5,393 nucleotides of DNA from Chromatiales bacterium (GTDB lineage Bacteria; Pseudomonadota; Gammaproteobacteria; UBA6429; Thiohalophilaceae), in NCBI GenBank assembly GCA_027057985.1, contig JALUTJ010000210.1, positions 1 through 5,393 of the forward strand, given 5' to 3'. This document shows, piece after piece, positions 1-5,393 of the stretch (position 1 is the stretch's first letter; each line of letters starts with the position of its first letter). The translations under genes and the position numbers were made by a program. A model generated the notes under the pieces. The model was given only the letters and a program-made list of their open reading frames with translations, did not search any database and was not told the origin of the DNA.

Positions 1-5
1 TTTTC

Positions 6-94
6 AACCCATCCTCTCCCTGAGGGAGAGGGAAAACAGCCCCCAGGCTCCCAGTTAAATTCCCTCCCCTTCAAGGGGAGGGTTAGGGTGGGGT
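6..94. repeat. REP-type inverted doublet downstream of serC
   Basis: Two related palindromic units face each other across a spacer of about 30 bases. The left unit reads, on the plus strand, an ACCC head, then CCTCTCCC, loop TGA, GGGAGAGG (stem 13-20/24-31). The right unit reads, on the minus strand, an ACCCTAACCC-like head, then a 9 bp stem with loop TGA (stem 62-70/74-82). The shared head, the C-rich then G-rich arms and the identical TGA loop in opposite orientation show that they are inverted copies of one unit. This is the architecture of REP doublets (BIMEs/REPINs), short non-coding repeats scattered in proteobacterial intergenic regions. Similar CCCTAACCCTC-type palindromes are common in gammaproteobacteria. 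Possible roles are mRNA 3'-end protection, partial termination or gyrase binding; none is shown here. Copy number elsewhere in the genome cannot be seen. Confidence 0.7.
62..82 (-). terminator. hairpin at the 3' end of the gyrA-serC transcript (weak terminator candidate)
   Basis: A perfect 9 bp GC-rich stem (62-70 with 74-82, 3-base loop) lies 21 bases past the serC stop codon in the direction of transcription. On the minus strand it is followed by AATTTAACTG, which is only a poor U-tract, so it is not a textbook intrinsic terminator. The second hairpin at 13-31 also lacks a U-run on the minus strand. Together they could still stop polymerase partially or block 3' exonucleases. They are part of the REP-type doublet, so the terminator role is inference. 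Confidence 0.35.
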
Positions 95-103
95 GATCTA
101 TGA

Positions 104-1186
104 TCAGCCGTGTTCTTTTTCGAACTCTGCCATAAAGGCGACCAGTGCATCGACACCGGCCTCTGGCATGGCATTATAAATACTGGCACGCATACCACCG
201 ACCGAACGGTGGCCTTTCAATGTCACCAGCCCTTTTTTTGCCGCCTGCTCAAGAAAGACCTTGTCCAGCTCGGCATCTTTCAGGGTAAAAGGCACATTCA
301 TCCAGGAACGGTTATTCACCGCCACCGGATTAGCATAAAAATCAGATCCATCAATTGCAGCATAAAGTTTATCCGACTTACGCCTGTTCACCTCGGCCAT
401 GGCAGCAAGACCACCCTGCTGTTTTATCCAGTCGAAGACCAGTCCGGCAAGATACCAGCTATAGGTCGGTGGCGTGTTATACATGGAACCGTTATCAGCA
501 TGAATCTGGTAATCAAACATGCTCGGTGTACCTGGCAGAGTTTCACCCATCAGGTCCTTGCGAATGATCACTACGGTTAAACCAGCCGGCCCAATATTTT
601 TCTGTGCCCCGGCATAGATCATCGCAAAACGGGAAACATCTATCGGACGTGACAGAATCGTTGACGACATATCGGCAACCAGGGGGACGCCACTGGTTTC
701 TGGAATATAATCAAACTCAACACCGCCGATGGTTTCATTCGGTGTGTAATGCACATAGGCCGCATCCGGGTTGAGTTTTAATTCAGACTGCGCCGGTGCA
801 CTGCTAAAGTTATTGTCTTCACTGCTTGCCGCAATATTCACTTCGCAGTAACGCTTTGCCTCGGCAATGGCTTTTTTCGACCAGGCACCGGTATTGATAT
901 AGTCTGCGCTCTTCTTGCCGCGTAACAGGTTCATCGGAATCATGGCAAACTGGCTGCTGGCACCACCTTGCAGAAACAGGATCTCGTGCGTATCGGGAAT
1001 CGCCATAACCTCACGTAAATCTGCCATGGCTTTCTCGGCTATCGACATGTATTCCTTACCGCGGTGACTCATCTCCATTACTGACATGCCGGTACCTTCC
1101 CAGTCCAGCATTTCAGCCTGGGCTTTTTCCAGTACTGCTTGCGGTAACATTGCCGGACCGGCACTAAAATTAAAAACTCGAGACAT
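104..1186 (-). CDS. serC: phosphoserine aminotransferase SerC
   Basis: SerC is a cytoplasmic PLP enzyme that exchanges 3-phosphohydroxypyruvate plus glutamate for O-phosphoserine plus 2-oxoglutarate, the second step of serine synthesis. In many bacteria it also transaminates 3-hydroxy-2-oxo-4-phosphooxybutanoate for pyridoxal phosphate synthesis. The 360-residue product has the usual length. It opens with the family signature FNFSAGPAMLP and carries substrate-binding H41-R42 (SHRGKE), GGASSQF at 74-80, W102 stacking on PLP (TGAW), T152 (NETIGG) and D172 (ADMSS). The Schiff-base lysine is K196 in GAQKNIGPAG, and H326, R327 and R333 lie near the C-terminus. Numbering is within two residues of E. 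coli SerC. I chose the ATG at 1186 over an in-frame GTG one codon upstream (1189), because AAGGGG sits 7 nt before the ATG and only 4 nt before the GTG. It starts 21 nt after the gyrA stop, so co-transcription with gyrA is likely. A REP-type doublet follows its stop codon. Confidence 0.97.
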   Translation of the reverse strand: MSRVFNFSAGPAMLPQAVLEKAQAEMLDWEGTGMSVMEMSHRGKEYMSIAEKAMADLREVMAIPDTHEILFLQGGASSQFAMIPMNLLRGKKSADYINTGAWSKKAIAEAKRYCEVNIAASSEDNNFSSAPAQSELKLNPDAAYVHYTPNETIGGVEFDYIPETSGVPLVADMSSTILSRPIDVSRFAMIYAGAQKNIGPAGLTVVIIRKDLMGETLPGTPSMFDYQIHADNGSMYNTPPTYSWYLAGLVFDWIKQQGGLAAMAEVNRRKSDKLYAAIDGSDFYANPVAVNNRSWMNVPFTLKDAELDKVFLEQAAKKGLVTLKGHRSVGGMRASIYNAMPEAGVDALVAFMAEFEKEHG

Positions 1187-1193
1187 CACTAAA

Positions 1194-1199
1194 CCCCTT
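1194..1199 (-). promoter_or_regulatory. ribosome binding site of serC (AAGGGG)
   Basis: On the minus strand AAGGGG lies in the 21 nt gap between the gyrA stop (TAA, 1210-1208) and serC. Its distance to ATG 1186 is 7 nt, against 4 nt to the alternative GTG at 1189. It is the main reason for choosing the ATG start. No promoter fits in this gap, which supports read-through transcription from gyrA. Confidence 0.7.
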
Positions 1200-1207
1200 A
1201 GGTTAAA

Positions 1208-3763
1208 TTATTGATCTTCAACTTCCGCAATATCTTCACTACCGATATTGGCGATACGTTCTATGCCTGTTAACTGTTCATCTTCATCCAGGCGGATCAG
1301 GCGAACACCCTGTGTATTCCGACCCATGACCGAAACCTCGGCCACGCGCGTACGAACCAGCGTACCGCCACTGGTAATCAGCATGATTTCATCATCATCC
1401 TGTACCAGCTTGGCCCCAATCACCTGGCCATTACGTTCCGTGGTCTGAATAGAGATAACACCCTGTCCACCACGACCATGGCGTGGATAATCATCCATCG
1501 GTGTACGCTTGCCATAACCATGTTCGGTTGCAGTCAGCACATAACCTTCCTCGGCAATGATCAGCGAGATAACGCGCTGATCTTCCTTGAGTTTGATGCC
1601 GCGTACGCCCACGGCACTACGTCCCATGGCACGAACATCTTTTTCATTAAAGCAGATGGCCTTGCCACTGCTGCTACACAAAAGTACATCCTGCTCACCA
1701 TCGGTCAGTTCCACACCGACCAGCTTGTCGCCTTCACGCAGATCTACGGCGATAATGCCGGAAGCACGTGGCCGTGAGAATTCTTTCAATGGCGTTTTCT
1801 TCACTGTACCGTTCGCCGTGGCAAAGAAAATAAACTTGTTATCTTCATATTCACGAATCGGCAGAATCGCATTAATGCGTTCGCCCGACTCCAGTGGCAA
1901 CAGGTTGATAATCGGACGACCACGCGCAGAGCGACCTGCCTGCGGCACTTCAAATACCTTGAGCCAGTACACCTTGCCGCGGCTTGAGAAACAGAGAATG
2001 GTGTCATGGGTGCTGGCAACGAAGAGCTTGTCGATAAAGTCTTCATCTTTCACCGAGGTTGCCGCCTTGCCCTTGCCTCCGCGGCGCTGTGCCGAGTAGA
2101 CCGAGATCGGTTGCGACTTGGCATAACCATCATGTGACAGCGTGACCACCACGTCTTCCTCGGTAATCAGGTCTTCGATGGTCAGATCTTCCTGGGTGGA
2201 AATGATCTCGGTACGGCGCTCATCACCATACTGTTCACGAATTTCTTCCAGCTCCTCGACAATAACTTCCATCAGCCGATCTGAACTGGCGAGAATTTTC
2301 AGTAACTCGGCAATGGTTTTAAGCAGTTCTTCGTATTCGCTAATAATCTTGTCCTGCTCGAGACCGGTAAGGCGGTGCAGACGCATATCGAGAATGGCCT
2401 GAGCCTGTGCCTCGGACAAATGGTATTCACCGTTTCGCAGACCATACTCATCAGAGAGGCCATCCGGTCGCGAGGCTTCGGCGCCACTGCGTTCAAGCAT
2501 ATTGATGACCACACCTGGCTGCCATGCGGTAGAGATCAGTTTTTCCTTGGCCTCGGCCGGGTTCTTCGCCGCCTTGATGGTAGCAATGATGGGGTCGATA
2601 TTTTCCAGCGCCACCGCCAGGCCTTCACGAATATGAGCTTTTTCCCGCGCCTTGCGTAATTCATAAACGGTACGGCGGGTGACGATTTCACGCCGATGCC
2701 GGATAAAGGCATCGAGAATCTGTTTCAGGTTCAAAAGTCGTGGCTGATTGTCTACCAGTGCCACCATATTGATGCCAAAGACATTCTGCATCTGGGTTTG
2801 CTGGAACAGATTATTGAGCACCACGTCGGCAACTTCACCTCGACGCAGCTCGATTACCATGCGCATGCCATCCTTATCGGACTCATCACGCAGGCCGCTG
2901 ATGCCTTCAATCTTTTTCTCTTTAACCAGCTCGGCAATTTTTTCCAGCAGGCGAGCCTTGTTGACCTGGTAAGGTAACTCGGTAACAACGATATTTTCCT
3001 TGTCCTTGCCGCGCTCCTCGATATGCGTCCGGGCACGAACATAAATGCGCCCCTTGCCACTGGCATAAGCCTCAGCAATGCCCCGGGCACCATTGATAAT
3101 ACCGGCGGTGGGGAAATCCGGCCCCGGCATAATTTCCATCAGTTCCTGGATACTGATATTTTCATTTTCAATCAGTGCCAGGCAGGCATTAATGACCTCA
3201 GTGAGGTTATGCGGCGGGATATTAGTGGCCATACCCACCGCGATACCCGCAGCACCATTAACCAGCAGGTTGGGGATCCGTGCCGGCAGGATTTCGGGCT
3301 CCAGCTCGGATTCGTCATAGTTGGGAATAAAGTCAACCGTTTCCTTGTCGAGGTCGGCCAGTAGCTCATGGGCAATCTTTGCCATGCGCACTTCGGTATA
3401 TCGCATGGCCGCCGGGGAATCACCATCCACCGAGCCGAAGTTGCCCTGGCCATCAACCAGCATATAACGCAGTGAAAATGGCTGCGCCATCCTGACGATG
3501 GTGTCATAGACCGCGGTATCCCCGTGCGGATGGTATTTACCGATAACGTCACCCACCACGCGGGCAGATTTTTTATAGGGCTTGTTATAATCATTGCCCA
3601 GTTCGCGCATGGCATACAGCACACGGCGATGCACGGGTTTTAAGCCATCCCGCACATCCGGCAGTGCCCGTCCAACGATAACGCTCATGGCGTAATCCAG
3701 GTAGGACTGCTTCATCTCATCTTCAATATTAATTGGAAGAACTTCTTTCGCGAACTCGGCCAT
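1208..3763 (-). CDS. gyrA: DNA gyrase subunit A
   Basis: GyrA is the breakage-reunion subunit of the A2B2 type II topoisomerase, which introduces negative supercoils with ATP hydrolysed by GyrB. The 851 residues number exactly like E. coli GyrA at the N-terminus. The catalytic tyrosine is Y122 in AAMRYTE, with R121 beside it. The DNA-intercalating isoleucine is I174 in [16 protein letters not shown]. The quinolone-resistance region is [10 protein letters not shown], with T83 and D87. The winged-helix and tower regions fill roughly residues 30-360, followed by the coiled-coil arm to about 520. The GyrA box QRRGGKG at 559-565 opens the C-terminal beta-pinwheel that wraps DNA, and it marks gyrase rather than ParC. 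Degenerate box repeats follow, for example GRSARGRP near 610 and [12 protein letters not shown] at 814-825. The acidic tail is short (EDIAEVEDQ), making the protein shorter than E. coli GyrA (875). There is no intein or frameshift. The ATG is preceded by AAGGAG. It heads a leftward unit with serC and diverges from the deaminase gene. Confidence 0.99.
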   Translation of the reverse strand: MAEFAKEVLPINIEDEMKQSYLDYAMSVIVGRALPDVRDGLKPVHRRVLYAMRELGNDYNKPYKKSARVVGDVIGKYHPHGDTAVYDTIVRMAQPFSLRYMLVDGQGNFGSVDGDSPAAMRYTEVRMAKIAHELLADLDKETVDFIPNYDESELEPEILPARIPNLLVNGAAGIAVGMATNIPPHNLTEVINACLALIENENISIQELMEIMPGPDFPTAGIINGARGIAEAYASGKGRIYVRARTHIEERGKDKENIVVTELPYQVNKARLLEKIAELVKEKKIEGISGLRDESDKDGMRMVIELRRGEVADVVLNNLFQQTQMQNVFGINMVALVDNQPRLLNLKQILDAFIRHRREIVTRRTVYELRKAREKAHIREGLAVALENIDPIIATIKAAKNPAEAKEKLISTAWQPGVVINMLERSGAEASRPDGLSDEYGLRNGEYHLSEAQAQAILDMRLHRLTGLEQDKIISEYEELLKTIAELLKILASSDRLMEVIVEELEEIREQYGDERRTEIISTQEDLTIEDLITEEDVVVTLSHDGYAKSQPISVYSAQRRGGKGKAATSVKDEDFIDKLFVASTHDTILCFSSRGKVYWLKVFEVPQAGRSARGRPIINLLPLESGERINAILPIREYEDNKFIFFATANGTVKKTPLKEFSRPRASGIIAVDLREGDKLVGVELTDGEQDVLLCSSSGKAICFNEKDVRAMGRSAVGVRGIKLKEDQRVISLIIAEEGYVLTATEHGYGKRTPMDDYPRHGRGGQGVISIQTTERNGQVIGAKLVQDDDEIMLITSGGTLVRTRVAEVSVMGRNTQGVRLIRLDEDEQLTGIERIANIGSEDIAEVEDQ

Positions 3764-3773
3764 GTACGAGTGG

Positions 3774-3779
3774 CTCCTT
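3774..3779 (-). promoter_or_regulatory. ribosome binding site of gyrA (AAGGAG)
   Basis: A near-consensus Shine-Dalgarno sequence on the minus strand sits 10 nt before ATG 3763. It confirms that start, which also matches the conserved GyrA N-terminus (catalytic tyrosine at 122, as in E. coli). The spacing is slightly long. Confidence 0.75.
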
Positions 3780-3842
3780 CAAAATTGCATTATGATTTTT
3801 GCGCGTTTTTTATTGCCCTTTTCAGAGCATTTTAAAGGCGAA

Positions 3843-3851
3843 ATTATATCA
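3843..3851 (-). promoter_or_regulatory. gyrA promoter, extended -10 element (TGATATAAT)
   Basis: Read on the minus strand, the sequence is TGA followed by TATAAT. This is a perfect sigma-70 -10 hexamer (3848-3843) with the TGn extension (3851-3849). No good -35 hexamer lies 16-19 nt upstream (TGCAGT at the 17 nt spacing is a poor match), which is typical where an extended -10 carries recognition. The predicted transcription start is about 3833-3838, giving a leader of about 70 nt. The link to supercoiling-responsive control, known for gyrA in E. coli, is inference only. Confidence 0.65.
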
Positions 3852-4029
3852 TAGTGTTCCCCTGTACTGCATCTTTGTAAAACAACCTGAAAACGCCGCT
3901 TAGAGCCGTAAAAACAAAATTGCCGGGTAAAATTTCACCATTTTTCCACTTTCCTGCAATCAAAAACCATAAAACACCGATCCCTGTGCACTTTCTTCCG
4001 TACAAGCCGCCTAAAGCCGAAATTTCGCT

Positions 4030-4038
4030 TGTTATTAT
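4030..4038 (+). promoter_or_regulatory. candidate promoter of the mtaD-like gene (TGTTATTAT)
   Basis: On the plus strand TATTAT (4033-4038) matches five of six bases of the sigma-70 -10 hexamer and is preceded by TGT, an extended -10. No convincing -35 is present near 4010-4015. The predicted transcription start is about 4045, leaving a leader of about 20 nt before ATG 4065. An alternative pair, TTGTTA at 4029-4034 with TATCTT at 4053-4058 (18 nt spacing), would start the transcript at or next to the ATG. The first is the better match. Confidence 0.4.
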
Positions 4039-4064
4039 CGCACTTTTACGGGTATCTTTTTGCC

Positions 4065-5378
4065 ATGAAAACTGAAACCCTGATTCATGCTGGCTGGATT
4101 ATCCCGGTCGAACCTGAAAATACGGTCTATACCGATCATGCCCTGGCCATTCAGGCTGGCCGAATTATCGATATACTGCCCAGTGAACAGGCACGGGAAA
4201 AATACCAGCCCGAAAGCGAACTCAAGCTTCCCTCGCATGTGCTGCTACCCGGCTTTATCAATGCCCATACCCATGCCGCCATGTCCCTGATGCGTGGACT
4301 GGCGGATGACCTGCCACTGATGGACTGGCTCAATAATCACATCTGGCCGGCCGAACAGCAGCATGTCTCTGCGGAATATGTCTTCGATGGTTCACTCCTT
4401 GCCTGCGCCGAGATGATTCGAGGCGGCACCACCTGCTTCAATGACATGTATTTCTTTCCCGAGCAGACTGCCCTGGCTGTCGAAAAGGCCGGGATGCGAG
4501 CCACGCTGGGCCTTATCCTGATTGATTTTCCCTCTGCCTGGGCAGCCGATGCCGATGAATACCTCGCCAAAGGTATCGAGCTGCATGACAGGCTACACAA
4601 CAATACCCTGATCAGCACCGCGTTTGCCCCGCATGCGCCCTATACTGTTTCGGATGATCCGCTCCGGCGCATTGCCACTTATGCCGAGGAGCTGGATATC
4701 CCGGTACATATTCACGTGCATGAAACTGCGGATGAAGTGGAACAAAGCCTGCAAAAATATGGCAAGCGCCCTTTGCAGCGACTGGATGAACTGGGGCTGG
4801 TTTCTCCGCGCCTGCTTGCGGTACATGCCACGCAGTTGCTCGAGGAAGAAACTGCCCTGCTGGCAAATGCCGGTGCCCATGTCCTGCACTGCCCGCAATC
4901 CAATATGAAACTGGCCAGTGGCTTCTGCCCGACACAGCGTCTATATCAGGCCGGGGTCAACCTCGCCCTCGGTACCGATGGTGCGGCGAGTAATAACGAT
5001 CTCGATATGCTCGGGGAAATGCAGACGGCAGCCCTGCTGGCCAAGGCCGTGGCCGGTGATGCCCAGGCACTGCCTGCTGAAAAGGTTCTGCGCATGGCCA
5101 CCATTGATGCTGCCCGTGCACTTGGGCGGGATACTGATATTGGCAGCCTTGAAACAGGAAAGTATGCCGATATCACCGCGATTGAGCTTGGCAGTATCGA
5201 AACACAACCGCTCTATCATCCACTGTCGCAGCTGGTCTATGCCGCAGGGCGAGAAAATGTCACCCATGTCTGGGTGGGCGGCAAACTGCTATTGCGGGAT
5301 CGTGAGCTCACCACGCTGGATGAAAAGGCAATCCTGCAAAATGCCCGGCAATGGCAGCAAAAAATCAAAGCCCAATAA
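4065..5378 (+). CDS. mtaD: MtaD-like 5-methylthioadenosine/S-adenosylhomocysteine deaminase (TRZ/ATZ amidohydrolase family)
   Basis: This is a cytoplasmic metal-dependent amidohydrolase predicted to deaminate 5'-methylthioadenosine and/or S-adenosylhomocysteine to their inosine forms, salvaging products of S-adenosylmethionine use. The 437-residue product has normal family length. The fold starts with a beta-sandwich strand region (TLIHAGWIIPVEPE). The metal site is H68-T-H70 in PGFINAHTHAAMSLMRG, H217 in HIHVHETADE with general-acid E220, H254 in AVHATQL and D305 in LGTDGAASNN. PHAPYT (H190) and HCPQSNMKLASG (275-286) form substrate-side motifs. A final strand region (GKYADITAIEL) completes the sandwich. 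This is the subfamily that includes P. aeruginosa PA3170, where MTA deamination is established; exact substrate preference here is inferred. ATG 4065 is preferred over an in-frame TTG at 4029, which would add 12 non-conserved residues and lie on the promoter. No strong Shine-Dalgarno sequence precedes the ATG. It is divergent from gyrA; ubiG is expected downstream. Confidence 0.88.
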   Translation: MKTETLIHAGWIIPVEPENTVYTDHALAIQAGRIIDILPSEQAREKYQPESELKLPSHVLLPGFINAHTHAAMSLMRGLADDLPLMDWLNNHIWPAEQQHVSAEYVFDGSLLACAEMIRGGTTCFNDMYFFPEQTALAVEKAGMRATLGLILIDFPSAWAADADEYLAKGIELHDRLHNNTLISTAFAPHAPYTVSDDPLRRIATYAEELDIPVHIHVHETADEVEQSLQKYGKRPLQRLDELGLVSPRLLAVHATQLLEEETALLANAGAHVLHCPQSNMKLASGFCPTQRLYQAGVNLALGTDGAASNNDLDMLGEMQTAALLAKAVAGDAQALPAEKVLRMATIDAARALGRDTDIGSLETGKYADITAIELGSIETQPLYHPLSQLVYAAGRENVTHVWVGGKLLLRDRELTTLDEKAILQNARQWQQKIKAQ

Positions 5379-5393
5379 GCTGTAAGTTGGTTC

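Larger units (their letters stand above)
3764..4064. other. divergent intergenic region between gyrA and the mtaD-like gene
   Basis: This 301-base stretch has no credible gene and is visibly richer in A and T than its flanks, with several A or T runs. It holds the gyrA ribosome site, a leader of roughly 70 nt for gyrA, the extended -10 of gyrA near 3843-3851, and a candidate rightward promoter near 4030-4038. The middle (about 3880-4020) shows no tRNA, riboswitch-like structure or strong inverted repeat that I can recognise. In Pseudomonas the corresponding position carries mtnA, which is not present here. Confidence 0.8.

Noticed and set aside
13..82. Possible CRISPR or tandem repeat array at the left edge
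   Set aside because: There are only two units, they are inverted and not direct, and there is no regular spacer series. The pattern fits a REP-type doublet.
110..580. A 156-codon open frame on the plus strand opposite serC
   Set aside because: It lies entirely antisense to a conserved, full-length serC. Its translation (FFFELCHKGDQCIDTG and onward) has no recognisable domain and there is no ribosome site. It is a codon-bias shadow.
1187..1189. GTG start for serC one codon upstream of the chosen ATG
   Set aside because: It gives a ribosome-site spacing of only 4 nt. The ATG at 1186 has better spacing and yields the usual N-terminus and residue numbering (H41, R42 and W102 as in E. coli).
1587..2099. 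A 170-codon open frame on the plus strand opposite gyrA
   Set aside because: It is antisense to the GyrA C-terminal domain, rich in Ser, Arg and Pro as expected from the reversed codons, and has no family resemblance.
3813..3839. Possible regulatory hairpin in the gyrA leader (GCC-TTT arm with AAAGGC)
   Set aside because: The stem is 6 bp with a bulge, and one arm overlaps the predicted transcription start, so it may not be fully transcribed.
3875..3885. Small palindrome TTGT-AAA-ACAA upstream of the gyrA promoter
   Set aside because: Only 4 bp arms made mostly of A and T in an AT-rich region are expected by chance. No repeat or known operator consensus supports it.
4029..4064. Upstream TTG start adding 12 residues (MLLSHFYGYLFA) to the deaminase
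   Set aside because: These residues are not part of the family N-terminus (MKTETLIHAGWIIPVEPE fits directly). The TTG has no ribosome site and overlaps the predicted -10 element.
4918..5385. A 155-codon frame overlapping the end of the mtaD-like gene and running past its stop
   Set aside because: It is a +1 frame shadow of the conserved deaminase, has low-complexity composition without motifs, and ends at a chance stop a few bases past the real gene.

Overview
This 5.4 kb window reads as ordinary chromosomal housekeeping DNA from a gammaproteobacterium with intermediate GC content (about 50% by eye). Evidence for this placement is the gyrA-serC order on one strand, plus a divergent methylthioadenosine/S-adenosylhomocysteine deaminase-type amidohydrolase (mtaD). 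This closely resembles the gyrA-serC and mtaD neighbourhood of Pseudomonas and relatives. The genus cannot be fixed from the sequence alone.

Layout from left to right. Positions 1-103 are non-coding and hold two GC-rich hairpins in opposite orientation, a REP-type doublet just past the 3' end of serC. Positions 104-1186 (minus) encode phosphoserine aminotransferase SerC. Positions 1208-3763 (minus) encode DNA gyrase subunit A. SerC starts 21 nt after the gyrA stop, so the two genes very probably form one leftward transcript. Positions 3764-4064 are an AT-richer divergent intergenic region. It carries a gyrA promoter with a perfect extended -10 (TGATATAAT) and a probable rightward promoter (TGTTATTAT). 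Positions 4065-5378 (plus) encode the MtaD-like deaminase. The last 15 nt hold nothing recognisable; ubiG is the gene I would expect next by analogy.

Functionally, gyrA supplies negative supercoiling and serC supplies serine and, in many bacteria, part of pyridoxal phosphate synthesis. The divergent deaminase probably salvages the nucleoside by-products of S-adenosylmethionine use. All three proteins are full length with their catalytic residues intact. No tRNA, rRNA, CRISPR, transposase, prophage gene or defence gene is visible, and I see no undescribed system. The points most worth a second look are the REP-type doublet behind serC, the paired extended -10 promoters, the apparent absence of mtnA between gyrA and mtaD, and the weak ribosome binding site of mtaD.
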